Origin: Camellia lanceoleosa
Lineage: Eukaryota; Streptophyta; Magnoliopsida; Ericales; Theaceae
Length of the DNA stretch: 64,000 nt
NCBI GenBank assembly: GCA_025200525.1
Contig: CM045761.1
Span: 42,602,190-42,666,189, forward strand
Direction of reading: 5' to 3'
Made by a program: the position numbers and the translations under genes. Every line of letters starts with the position of its first letter. Position 1 is the stretch's first letter. Shown here in pieces: positions 43,430 through 57,716 of this stretch. Below the pieces are notes generated by a model. It saw nothing but the letters and a program-made list of their open reading frames with translations, made no database searches and had not been told where the DNA came from.

Positions 43430-46400
43430 TTAGCCTATCACCCGTGCTATGCCCGAGATAATTATAGTATTTATATTTATTTTAGATTTTTTTTAATATA
43501 TAGATTATGTTTTTAAGATTTTTTATAAAAATAATTTAACAATCTTATCACTAACCATAGTGTATGAGAGAAGTTGAAAAGGATACTGCAGTAACTATAC
43601 GTAGATTATATCTATAATTATTTGTATGAGGAGATTTTAAATGCTAATTAGGAGATTTTGACCAAATCAATAAATGTAGGCATGTGGAAAGACATGTGAA
43701 TTGAAAAAAGTTAATAAATGCTGATCAGGGGATTTTAACCAAATCAATAAATGCTGAGTTTTTTTTTTAATAAAAAATTTAGAAAATTCATATTGAGATA
43801 TTGAAGCTCCCACAGGCTTTGGGGTTAAAAATCCCCTTTTGCTTAATATATAGTGTAGATATAGATAGATGTGTTGGACTTTTCAAGAAATTTTTTTATG
43901 CTTGTTCTTAATGCATTAAAGTGTTATTATGAGGGATAATAATCATATGTGTTGGGACTTTTCAAGGAATTCATATGTGTTGGATTTCAAAGAATTTTTT
44001 TTATACTTGTTCTTAATGCATTAAAGTGTTATTATGAGGGTAAGACTTGAGAGTTGGGAGAAGTTAATAAATGCTAAGATTTTTTTTTTTAAAATCAAAA
44101 AATCAGGAAATTTAGATTGGGAGATTAGAGCTCCTACAAGGCTTGGGGTTAAAAAACTCCCTTTTGCTTAATATATAGTATAGATAAAATGAGAGAAATA
44201 AAGTGCTATCTTATTATAATGGAGAAGATCTTATAAAAAACGTATAGACATGAATGCCCTCTTATTTTATTGTGTTTACAATTATCTATATATGTGAATT
44301 GTGATTTTTAAATATATTTTTTTTAAATGTCTCATTTTTTTCCTTTTTTATATTATATTAAAGTTTAATATTTTGATAATAATTATATGTGTTGGACTTT
44401 TCAAGAAATTTTTCAAGAATTTTTTTTTTATGCTTGTTCTTAATGCATTAAAGTGTTATGATGATGGATAATAATCATATGTGTTGGGACTTTTCAAGGA
44501 ATTCATATGTGTTGAATTTCAAAGAATTTTTTTTATACTTGTTCTTAATGCATTATAGTGTTATTATGATGGTAAGACTTAGGAGAAGTTAATAAATGCT
44601 AAGATTTTTTTTTTTTTTAAATCAAAAAATCAAGAAATTTAGATTAGGAGATTGGAGCTCCCACAATGCTTGGGGTTAAAAACTCTCTTTTGCTTAATAT
44701 ATAGTATATATATATAGATTATAAGATGAGAGAAATAAAGTGATATCTTATTATAATGGAGGAGATCTTATAAAAAAATGTGTAGACATGAATGCCCTCC
44801 TATTTTGTTGTGTTTACAATTATCTATATATGTGAATTGTGATTTTTAATTTTTTTTTTTTAAATGTCTTCTTTTTTTCCTTTTTTATATTATATTAAAG
44901 TTTAATATTTTGATAATAATCATATGTGTTGGACTTTTCAAGGAATTAAATGTCTTTTTTTTATTATATTCAATAATGATTTAGACCACTAAAAAATACA
45001 CCACTAATAGCACTAATACATTAGGAATGGTAAAAAAAATAATAAAAAAATAAAAACAAAGCATAAAAAGTGGACGGGGCCCACTACCACATCATTAGTG
45101 CTCCTTTTAGTGATCCCCTTTTAGTGCTCTCAAGCATTTTTCTTGTTCTTAATGCATGAGGGATAATAATCATATGTGTTGGGACTTTTCAAGGAATTCA
45201 TATGTGTTGAATTTCAAAGAATTTTTTTTATACTTGTTCTTAATGCATTAAAGTGTTATTATGAGAGTAAGACTTGGGAGTTAGGAGAAATTAATAAATG
45301 CTAAGATTTTTTTTTTTTAAATCAAAAAATCAAGAAATTTAGATTGAGAGATTGGAGCTCATAATCATATGTGTTAGACTTTTTAAGGAATTAAATGTTT
45401 TTTTTTTTTATTATATTATATTAAAGTTTAATATTTTGATAATAATTATACACGTTGGACTTTTCAAGAAATTTTTTTTTATGCTTGTTCTTAATGCATG
45501 AAGGATAATAATTATATGTGTTGAGACTTTTCAAGGAATTCATATGTGTTAAATTTCAAAGAATTTTTTTTATACTTGTTCTTAATGCATTAAAGTGTTA
45601 TTATGAGGGTAAGACTTGGGAGTTGGGAGAAATTTTTCTTGTTCTTAATGCATGAGGGATAATAATCATATGTGTTGGGACTTTTCAAGGAATTCATATG
45701 TGTTGAATTTCAAAGAATTTTTTTTATACTTGTTCTTAATGCATTAAAGTGTTATTATGAGAGTAAGACTTGGGAGTTAGGAGAAATTAATAAATGCTAA
45801 GATTTTTTTTTTAAAATCAAAAAATCAAGAAATTTAGATTGAGAGATTAGAGCTCATAATCATATGTGTTGGACTTTTCAAGGAATTAAATGTTTTTTTT
45901 TATTATATTATATTAAAGTTTAATATTTTGATAATAATTATATGTGTTGGACTTTTCAAGAAATTTTTTTTATACTTGTTCTTAATGCATGAGGGATAAT
46001 AATTATATGTGTTGAGAGTTTTCAAGGAATTCATATATGTTAAATTTCAAAGAATTTTTTTTATACTTGTTCTTAATGCATTAAAGTGTTATTATGAGGG
46101 TAAGACTTGGGAGTTGGGAGAAATTAATAAATACTAAGATTTTTTTTTTAAATAAAAAAATCAAGAAATTTAGATTGGGAGATTGGAGCTCCCACAAGAC
46201 TTGGGGTTAAAAACCCCATTTTGCTTAATATATAGTATAGATAGATGTGTTGGACTTTTCAAGAAATTTTTTTTATACTTGTTCTTAATGCATTAAAGTG
46301 TTATTATAAGAGATAATAATCATATGTGTTAAGACTTTTTAAGAAATTCATGTGTTGGATTTCAAAGAATTTTTTTTATGCTTGTTTTTAATGTATTAAA

Positions 46401-46557
46401 GTGTTATTATGAGAGTAAGACTTGGGGGTTAGGAGAAGTTAATAAATGCTAAGGTTTTTTTTTTTAAATCAAAAAATCAGGAAATTTAGATTGGGAGATT
46501 GAAACTCCCACAAGGCTTGGGATTAAAAACCTCCTTTTGCTTAATATATAGTATAGA
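43430..46557 (-). mobile_element. Helitron-like array, minus strand, five 5' termini
   Basis: On the minus strand TCTATACTATATATTAAGC, the typical plant Helitron start (TC...), occurs at 46557, 46241, about 44718, 44184 and 43859. Each is followed by an AAAAG(G/T)...TTAACCCC block and the phrase TTGGAGATTGG-like complement. One 3' end is present at 43430: GGGTGATAGGCTAA, ending CTAA before a T, with the remains of a terminal hairpin GCATAGCACGGG just before it. Between the starts, a unit of about 100 bp containing TTCTTAATGCATTAAAGTGT is repeated many times. No helicase gene is present, so it is non-autonomous. One unit carries a small unrelated MITE at 44984-45132. Confidence 0.65.
44984..45132. 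mobile_element. Small MITE inside the Helitron array
   Basis: ACCACTAAAA on the left and TTTTAGTGCT on the right are inverted, with further inner copies of CACTAATA and ATTAGTGCTCC. It interrupts the repeated Helitron sequence. No target duplication was resolved and the superfamily is unknown. Confidence 0.4.
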
Positions 46558-46664
46558 TGAGTTTTTGTTTATGTTTTTGTTTGATTTTTTTTTCTCTTTT
46601 CTTTTTTCTTTTTTTTTTCTCATCAAACAAACAAACAAAAGACGTGATAAGGATAAAAAAAAAA

Positions 46665-47583
46665 TCTATACTATATATTAAGCAAAATGAAGTTTTTAAC
46701 CCCCAAAACTTGTGAAAGCTCCAATATCTTAATCTTAATTTTCTAAATTTTTGATTTAAAAAAAAAAATCTCAGCATTTATTAATTTCTCCGCATTCCCA
46801 TGCCTTTTGGGAGATTTGGTCAAAACCCCCTCATAATCAAACTTTAATGCATTAAAGACTAACATAAATAAAATTTCTTGAAAATTTCAACACATCTATC
46901 TATCTATATTTTATATATATATATATCTATACTATATATTAAGCAAAAAAGAGTTTTTAACCCCCAAGGTCTGTGAAAGTTTCAATATTTCAATCTAAAT
47001 TTTTGTGGAAGCTCCAATATCCTAATCCTAATTTTCTAAATTTTTTATTTAAAAAAAAAATCTCAGCATTTATTAATTTCTCCGCATCCCCATGCCTTTT
47101 AGGAGATTTGGTCAAAACCTCTTCATAATCAAACTTTAATGCATTAAAGACTAACATAAATAAAATTCCTTGAAAATTTCAACATATTTATCTATCTATA
47201 TTATATTATATATATATATATATCTATATCTATACTATATATTAAACAAAAAAGGATTTTTAACTCACAAGGCCTGTGAAAGCTTCAATATTTCAATCTA
47301 AATTTTCTAAATTTTTTATTTAAAAAAAAACTCAACATTTATTGATTTGGTCAAAATTCTCTGATCAGCATTTAAAATCCCTTCATACAAATAATTATAG
47401 AAACAATCCGTGTATAGTTACTGCATTACCCTTTTTAACTTCTCCCATACACTATTATTAGTGATGAGATTGTTAAATTATTTTTATAAAAAATCTTTAA
47501 AACATAATTTATATATTAAAAAAAATCTAAAATAAATATAAATATCTATAATTATCTCGTACATAACATGGGTGATAGGCTAG
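46665..47583 (+). mobile_element. Helitron-like array, plus strand, three 5' termini
   Basis: TCTATACTATATATTAAGCA starts at 46665 and 46926 and a variant with AAAC at 47229. Each is followed by TTTTTAACCCCC-like sequence and CTCAGCATTTATTAATTTCT. One 3' end lies at 47583: TAACATGGGTGATAGGCTAG before a T, matching the CTRR|T rule. The last 250 bp are an inverted copy of 43430-43770. The array faces the minus-strand array head to head, with 107 bp of T-rich and A-rich sequence between. Confidence 0.65.
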
Positions 47584-48499
47584 TAATAATAATTTAAAAA
47601 ATTATGTTACTTTTACTTATTTGTAAGTTTTTTTTAACGATTGTTGGCGGTGGTGTTTGAGGATAGAGAGAGAAGCTACAAATAGAAAAGTGCATAGGTA
47701 AAATTGTCACAAATGTTCTCTTCACCAAAAAATAAAAAAATAAATCTGTTTATACACCACTAATATATCCCAATACACACCAAAGTAAATTACTCTTTTT
47801 GACAACACTACACACGCCACCAATCAACACCATCACTACCAACCACTTTCGTCACCGCCCTAACTCCTCCTTAGATCTTCATTTCTTACTATCCTTGTCA
47901 TCCTCTTCCTTCTCATTCTTCTTATTTTTGTTCATCTTTAGATCTACCATTTAGATGTATTTTTCTCCGTTTTAACTCGATCTCTCTCTTTTCACTTAAT
48001 TACAAGTGAGCAAAAAATTGCACAGTAAAAGAAGAGGGGCCTAGGTTGTGATGGAGAAAAGTAGAAGGAGAAGGGTGTGACAGTGAAGAAATGAGTTAGG
48101 GAAAGGGATGGCAACGGGGGAATGGGACTAAAAATGAGGCAATGGCGGCAGTTGATGGCGATGACGGCAACAGCGACAATGAAGCGAAATTAATGTTAGG
48201 TTTAAAAGAAGATGAGAACATTTTCAGGCCATTTGAAAATTAATGATGTGCATTGAGTAAAAATGAAAAAATCAAAATAAAATATGATGTATACTGAGCT
48301 AGAATATGGCGTGTAAATAATTTTTTTTTAAAATTTATCATTTTGATATCAAAAGATCTGACTTTGTCCTTAATGTCCCACATTGTACCCTTTTTAAATT
48401 TATCACCAATTTTCTGTTAAATTATATTGTGTTGTAATGCCCTTAAATAATTACTATAAACTATTCATAAATGTTAGTAAATAACAACAATGCATAAAT
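47584..48499. other. Intergenic, no gene seen
   Basis: It contains a CT-rich leader-like block near 47810-47990 and a purine-rich block with GATGGCAACGG and GATGGCGATGACGGCAACAG near 48100-48170. These resemble decayed transposon leaders. Coding potential cannot be supported. Confidence 0.4.
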
Positions 48500-49905
48500 G
48501 TAATTCTTCCATTAATTTCAATTACTTGTACAAAAGAGTAATATATACAAATATACATTCCCAAACTTAACCCTGAATCTATAGCATATGTTATTTAATT
48601 GAGAAATAGAATGAAAAATAAACAAATAAGATAACGTCCTAATGGCTACAATTTTCCAAGGCAATGCTTAGTTACAATAAAATAGATTTAAATCTAATAC
48701 GGTTAAAGTCCTAGGCTAGCACAAATTAAATACAACAATTAACACAAAAAGAAGCCTTCAGCTCCATATTCCTCCCAAGCTATGTCCTTAGCAAAGGCAT
48801 ATCATCAGCACCTGAAAATGGTTTTCCCATATAGGGTGAACCAAAACTCAGTAGGAATACTCTAACATAGTTTATGAATCTTAATAAAGATATCAGGTAA
48901 ATGCATATGCAATGCCCATATCAAAAACATTTTATATCTCTTTCCAAAACCATGCAATGATAAGTTTATATTACAATTTATGCAATCAATTCCTTTTCAA
49001 CAGAATACAGGACAGTGGATATAATACTGGAAATCTCTAGGATGTGTCTGCAAGTAGGCTACAAGCACTACCAATTTGTCATTTTTATTGATATTAACCG
49101 GAAGGCTCGACACTTAACTGTGCGGGTTTCTGGACTTTCACCAAGGACATACAAGGCCAACATAATACCAGAACTATACTTCTACTCAGATTCACCAAGG
49201 TATTCACCCATTTTTCTCAAAACGATAACCATCTTCAATGTGTTAAATATGCAACAATGCCCAATGCAAATGAATAAAAAAATAGTTTCAATTCTCCTAG
49301 TTCTCATGCAATTTCTACAACAATCATAGTTATTGTCCACCGATAATTCAAAACAGATATCTCTAAAGATAAATAAATTTCCAATAAGGTTATACTTTCC
49401 AAAATTTGAAGATGAGAGTGATAATACATATCCAATTCCGCCATCCTCATTAACGTTAATCCAATTTCACAAATCTAACATCAATTCTATTTATTATTAC
49501 AAAATCAATGTTTGATTTTCTTAGGGCAAAATCCCATTTCCTTCATAAATCAATTTCAAAGATAAAAATCCATCATTTCATCATAACTCAACAATAAATA
49601 CATTTCTTTAACTATTTCCAACAATTCATTTGAAAATCCCTCTTTTGATTTCAAACCAAAACCCTAGATTTATCCAAAATTTCCAAATCATAATGTTGTT
49701 TCAAAACACAAATAATTAAGTTAAAAATCATAACAAAATGCAAAGATATCCTTACCTTGAAGCTAGAAGGCGAAAGAATGAGTGAAGAAAGTTGAACAAC
49801 ATCGAAACCCAACTTTGCTTTGATCAAAAGAGAGCTCTCGGAATGATCTACCTTTTTGCCAAAGTAACTAGGGTGAAAAAATCAACGGATCTAAGTGTAT
49901 TACCC
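48500..49905 (-). mobile_element. Probable old LTR sequence, minus strand
   Basis: Read on the minus strand this resembles the long LTRs of plant chromoviruses: GAGCTCTCTTTTGATCAAAG, a leader ending CTAGCTTCAAGGTAAGGATA (compare CTCTAGGTAAGGAATTT in the 22840 LTR), and a later block ACTGAGTTTTGGTTCACCC with TTTTCAGGTGCTGATGATAT and CATAGCTTGGG. The LTR ends and a target duplication were not found, and there is no internal gene sequence. The plus-strand open frame at 49015-49329 is a product of this sequence and not a gene. Confidence 0.4.
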
Positions 49906-51645
49906 AAAAGATAACCTAAGAGGGGGTGAATTAGGTTTTCATAATTAAAATTAATAATACCCTAATAAAAATTATGACTAACACAATAGATAAATATAAT
50001 TAATGAAATAAAAATAATTAAAACAATTGTCTTAACAACTATGTCAGTTAATGATTTTAGCACAGTAAAAATGTGAAATATAGCTATGACAATTTAAAAT
50101 AAAATAAAGAGATAAGGGAGAGAGATTCAAACAAATTTATAGTTGTTCGGTTTCAACTCGGCCTACGTCTACTTCTCAAGCTTCACTTGAGATTTTCCAC
50201 TATACTCTAACTTCATAAGGGTGCTAGCAGCCTCTTTATAAATAGAGCAATCCTCCACGAATTTTACACAGACTTCACAAGCCCAAACCCTTGCAAATCT
50301 TAGGTGATTCACAATCACTCTCAAGATTTCAAGAACACAGTATTTGCAACACTTTTACAATATGAAATGGTATTTTTGCTTTCAAAGAAAGCTTACAATA
50401 AATATCTCTCAAAGATATATATATATATATATATAATGAAGGTTTACTTTTTTTGTAAATCTCACACAGGAAAAATAGGCTTAAAGCTATAAAGCTCAGT
50501 GTATAATTTCTGAGAAAAGATGTAAGTGATTATAGATCAAAGAATATTTTCAGGTTTTTTGTAACTTGTTTACATTAGAGGCTTTGGTATATATAATGAA
50601 AATTATAGTCGTTTATAGCAGTTGTATTCATTTGAATTTATAGCCATTGTAGTCATTTGAATTTATAGCCGTTTATAACCGTTGTACTTCTATCATTACC
50701 AATTTGAATATCTTCCACTCCATCATTACAAATTTGAATATCTTCCCTTTTGAACCTTTATAACCGTTTATAGCCGTTGTACTTCCATCATTACTAATTT
50801 GAATAGCTTCCACTTAAATCTTTTGGCATGCTGCTGTGCTAGGCTGTTTGAACATTTGTTTTGAGCTGTTTGAATTCCTGATTTAATCAAATATTAAATA
50901 TATTCTAACAACATTTAGGTTAAAGGTTTAGGTGAGAAATAAATCATCAAAATAAATTTTGATTCTACTTTTCTCTAATAAATCATCAAAATAATTTTTG
51001 ATTAAAATATAATTGAATAAATCATCAAAATAAATTTTAGATTCTATTTTTCTCTTTCAAATAAATTAAAACATAATTAAATAAATCATCAAAATAAATA
51101 AGGTTAACAAAGTGTATTTGTAAAGAGAATGTGAGTTTTAGAGAGAGAGTGTCTCAACTTAGGGTTTTAAAAAATTTAGAGAGAGATGAAAAAGTGAATA
51201 AAAAATGTGACTTTACAGATTGATATACGCGCAGATTGCTCAAGCGACCATGCATAATAGGTGGGACCACTCGAGCGCACAAAGTGGCCGCTCGAACGAA
51301 GAATACCAACTCTTAAAAGTTTTACAGATAGAGGACCATCGCTCAATCTCAAGGAGGATCGCTCGAACCAACACCACTCGAGCGCAAGAATAACAGCTCA
51401 AACGAAGAATGCTACCTCTTAGTAATTTTGCAGATCTACAAAAATACTGAAAGTTTACAAAGACCACTCGAGTTCAAGAAGTGTCGCTCGTGTGAATAAG
51501 CCAAAATATGGGCAACAACAGTTTTGAAATACAAGCTACCAACCTGTTTCAAATGTAACCAATGCACTCCAATTACCAAATTCAATGAGAAATAAAAAGA
51601 AATAAGACATAAACAACCATATAAAAAAATAAAACACAGATCTAG
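49906..51645. repeat. Dispersed transposon-like repeat
   Basis: It begins with AACCTAAGAGGGGGTGAATT, a phrase found widely in plant genomes at the edge of LTR-derived repeats. It carries CGGCCTACGTCTACTTCTC and GCTTCACTTGAGATTTTCCA near 50160-50200. Local tandem repeats follow: TTTATAGCCGTTTATAACCG units at 50610-50790 and AAATCATCAAAATAAATTTT units at 50935-51100. A block of CTCGAGCG-type motifs lies at 51231-51493. No gene or paired terminus was found, so class and boundaries are uncertain. Confidence 0.45.
51231..51493. repeat. CTCGAGCG-type motif cluster outside the chromovirus
   Basis: CACTCGAGCGCA, CCGCTCGAACGAAG, ATCGCTCGAACCA, CACTCGAGCGCAAG, GCTCAAACGAAG, CACTCGAGTTCAAG and TCGCTCGTGTGAA occur within 260 bp, about eight copies, partly decayed. 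The same motif, with similar irregular spacing, marks both LTRs of the chromovirus 20-27 kb away, but the surrounding sequence does not match. Confidence 0.75.
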
Positions 51646-51816
51646 AATATCAAGTGGGTTGAGTCTAAACCAGAATCACTATATTTGCCCTCATTATGTT
51701 TGACTATTTTTACACTTTGACCATAAATTTTTTTTGTTCTCATTTTTCAATGGCCAAAGAAAAAATAAAAAAAATAAAAAATAAAAATAAAAAGAAGGTT
51801 ATTATTGTGGAAAAAG

Positions 51817-53314
51817 CAATGTTTACAAACCCGGACTGGACCGGCCGGTCGAACCGGGACCCAGGCTCGGTTCCGGTCCAGCAAAACCTGCAAACCCGTT
51901 CTAGGCGTAAAACCATTCATAATCGTGAGAACCGGATGGACCGCCGGTTCAACCGGAAAAACCGGTGAACGGGCCGAGTTTTGAGAAACCGTCCGGGTCT
52001 GTTGCACTTATATATAACACTAATAAAATCTAATTTCAAGGGTTCCAAACAGATTCAGCTCCTCTCTCTCTCTCTCAACTCAAAACGGCGTTTGATGATG
52101 GTCTTCCTCTCCGCAGATCGTTGGTGATCGGAGGACACAAATCCGGTGAGCTGCTTCTCTTTCTCTTCCCTTTCTCTTACTCTTCTGCTGTGCTGTGGAT
52201 GTGGTGGCTGTTTGGTCCTATTTCTCTCCCCCTTCTCTTCTTCTTTGCCTTTTTTTGCTGGTTTTGTTTGTTTGTTTTTTTTTTTTTTCTGGTCTGATTT
52301 GAGTTGAGCCTTATATTCCTCTTTGATTACAAATATATATAAATTTTATGATGAAATTTTGTTTGTTTAAGCATAGCCAACGGTTAGATTGCAACAACTC
52401 CCTCCCAAACTCCAAACTCTAACTCCACTCCCATTCTCCTCATCTACTTTTGTTTTGACTCTGTACCTTCCATCTTCTACCTTCTAAGCTTCTTGCCTTG
52501 ACAAGAAATTGTTTAATTACCTTTCAGTACTTTTGATTATCAAGAAATGTTCTCTTCTCATCTCAGGGGGACTTATATTGCTGTGTTCACATCTATATAG
52601 AGCACTGTATTGCAAAAAAAAAAAAAAAAAAAAAACAAGAGGTAAATCTGATCCTTCTTTTCCTTATTGAACAGAAAAAAAAAATTGATTGATTGATTTG
52701 TTGAGCTACTGGTTTGTTGAGCTTCAAAAAAAATTATGAACAGAAAAAAAAAAATGTTGAGCTACTGGTTTGTAAACATTGGTTGATTTGTTCCTTCTTT
52801 TCCTTATTGATTCTGGTTAAGCTTCTTAGATGAGTCCCTGTAATGGTTTATGTGATTGGTTTATGTAATTGATTCTGCTAGATTCTGCTAGATTAATTTG
52901 AAATCAAAATTAATTTGTAATGGTTTTTGATTCTGCTAGATTAATTTTTTCACTTAATTATTCAATTGGTTTATGTGATTCTTGATATATATGTAGATTG
53001 TGAAGTAATTTTTGCTTGTCAAAGTGTTGAGCAATCCATTTAGAGAAAGGTCTTCAACAAATAAAATAAGGTATGTCACATTATTATTGCAAATTACAAG
53101 TTCATTGTGAATGATATTTGAAAATTCTATTATTTTGTTGAATTTAATTTTTTTTTTCATTTTTTCATTTATATTTTTAATATATATATATATATGTTTA
53201 ATATATTTATGATGTAATAATGGCGTCACGGTTTGACCGCTTCGACCCGACGGTTGAACCGGTGACCCATCCACCCGGTTCCTTTTCTGGTTCGCTCCGG
53301 GTTTCAAAACATTG
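51817..53314. mobile_element. Non-autonomous hAT element with perfect 8-bp target duplication
   Basis: The element is 1498 bp. Its ends are CAATGTTTACAAACCCGG and CCGGGTTTCAAAACATTG, inverted and imperfect, flanked by GGAAAAAG at 51809-51816 and 53315-53322. An 8-bp duplication is the hAT signature. Both ends are packed with ACCGG/CCGGT subterminal motifs, usual binding sites of hAT transposases. Inside the left end CTTATATATAAC (52006-52017) looks like a TATA box. It is followed by a (CT)n leader and a splice-donor-like CCGGTGAGCTG at about 52143, so the promoter end of a parent element is kept. No transposase is encoded. It ends about 100 bp before the AK6 start codon. Confidence 0.85.
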
Positions 53315-53424
53315 GGAAAAAGAAGAGTCTCCTTCTCATTCACTTCACCTAAAAAAACAATAGCAAACCCTGGCGGTTTTGAACTGCAGGCAGCAAGCAA
53401 GCAATCAAGGAAGGAAGCAGAGGC

Positions 53425-56443
<3,019 letters not shown>

Positions 56444-57716
56444 TGATATCAACATCCGACGTCTCTTAAAAGGCATATAATCCTTTCTGTAAAAGGGTCG
56501 TGGGGGACTTGATCAATCATTTGACCTATTTTCTTTTCTTTTTTGTTTTTGGGTGTGTTTTTTGAGATTAGGAGAGAGATTAGAAATGTGCCGACTGTTT
56601 TTTCACTTAAACATTCTTGGGATCTAGCATGATGAATATGTCATTAATTATACTTCTTGTTACTGCTTTGCATTGTGATCTGGATCAAAAATTCTGTTCT
56701 GGTGGCCAAACTGAATCTCTATTGGCTATTGCAGTGGTGTGTCATTGTTATGGGAGCAATACTTGCTGTAAATTAAAATCAATAAATGATATCCAAATTC
56801 ATGGATTTTTTTTTGGATGTCTTTAAATAGTTTAGACGATTGCATTTTCCAAAATGTAATGATCACGATTGTTCGCCATCGATTCTGTTAGAGTTTTCTT
56901 TTCAAGCTGTGCTCATCACATCTAGGGAACGGTGTTGTGAATTTCAACATCTTCGGTTTGGAACATAGAAATAGTCCCTCTGCATTCATGCTAAAGCATA
57001 CATGGTAAAATTATGTAATTTAAATTATTTTGTTTGTCAAATATTTGTTACACTTTCATAATTAAATACAATTTGATATAAATTGAATATACGATTTGTA
57101 TCATTTTCCTTCTCGCAAGGAATTTGTGAGAGATTGAAGGTAAAATAAATATAATCATTTTTTTTCAACACTTTCACATACCGCCCACATGATGATAACT
57201 ATGAATATAAGCTGATTTCTAACTTATAAATTAAGTTTCATTGTTAAGTTAAACCAAACACATCAAAATAACTTAAATTATGTGATATTGCTTTTTTGAT
57301 TTTCTTTTTCATTTTCCATCACAAGCATACAATTTAAATTAGGTGACAAAGTACTATATACACCCATATTGAAAGTAGTCTGAAAGTGATACAATTTTCA
57401 TAATTGACATAGTCAAAATATATGAGTTCATTGATGATGGGATAAGTTAATATTTGCTAATAATTAAGGTGGTTTTGGTGAAATTAACCCTTGAACTTTC
57501 AAGAATATAATCTTTTCTTTTCTTTTTTTAAGAGCATCAATATACACAAATTTTCTTCTATTTCCTCTGCTTTATTTCCATGGCCTCAATGTACATACTC
57601 TCAAGCAAAAACTAGGATCCTACAAAAAAAATTTCATTCCATGTTCTCTCTCCACATATTACCTAGAAAATGTGTCCCAGTAAGTGTTTTCGATCCAAAC
57701 TGAATGCATTCGAAGC
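56444..57716. other. AK6 3' UTR and convergent intergenic region
   Basis: AK6 and RNL end tail to tail 1.27 kb apart. The first part is AK6 3' UTR, probably ending after the AATAAA at 56781. The middle is AT-rich without a gene. The last 200 bp upstream of the RNL stop, read on the minus strand, would be RNL 3' UTR. The short open frame at 57491-57703 shows no family motif. Confidence 0.5.

Noticed and set aside
49015..49329. 104-codon open frame on the plus strand
   Set aside because: The region reads as an old LTR on the other strand; the translated product shows no family motif.
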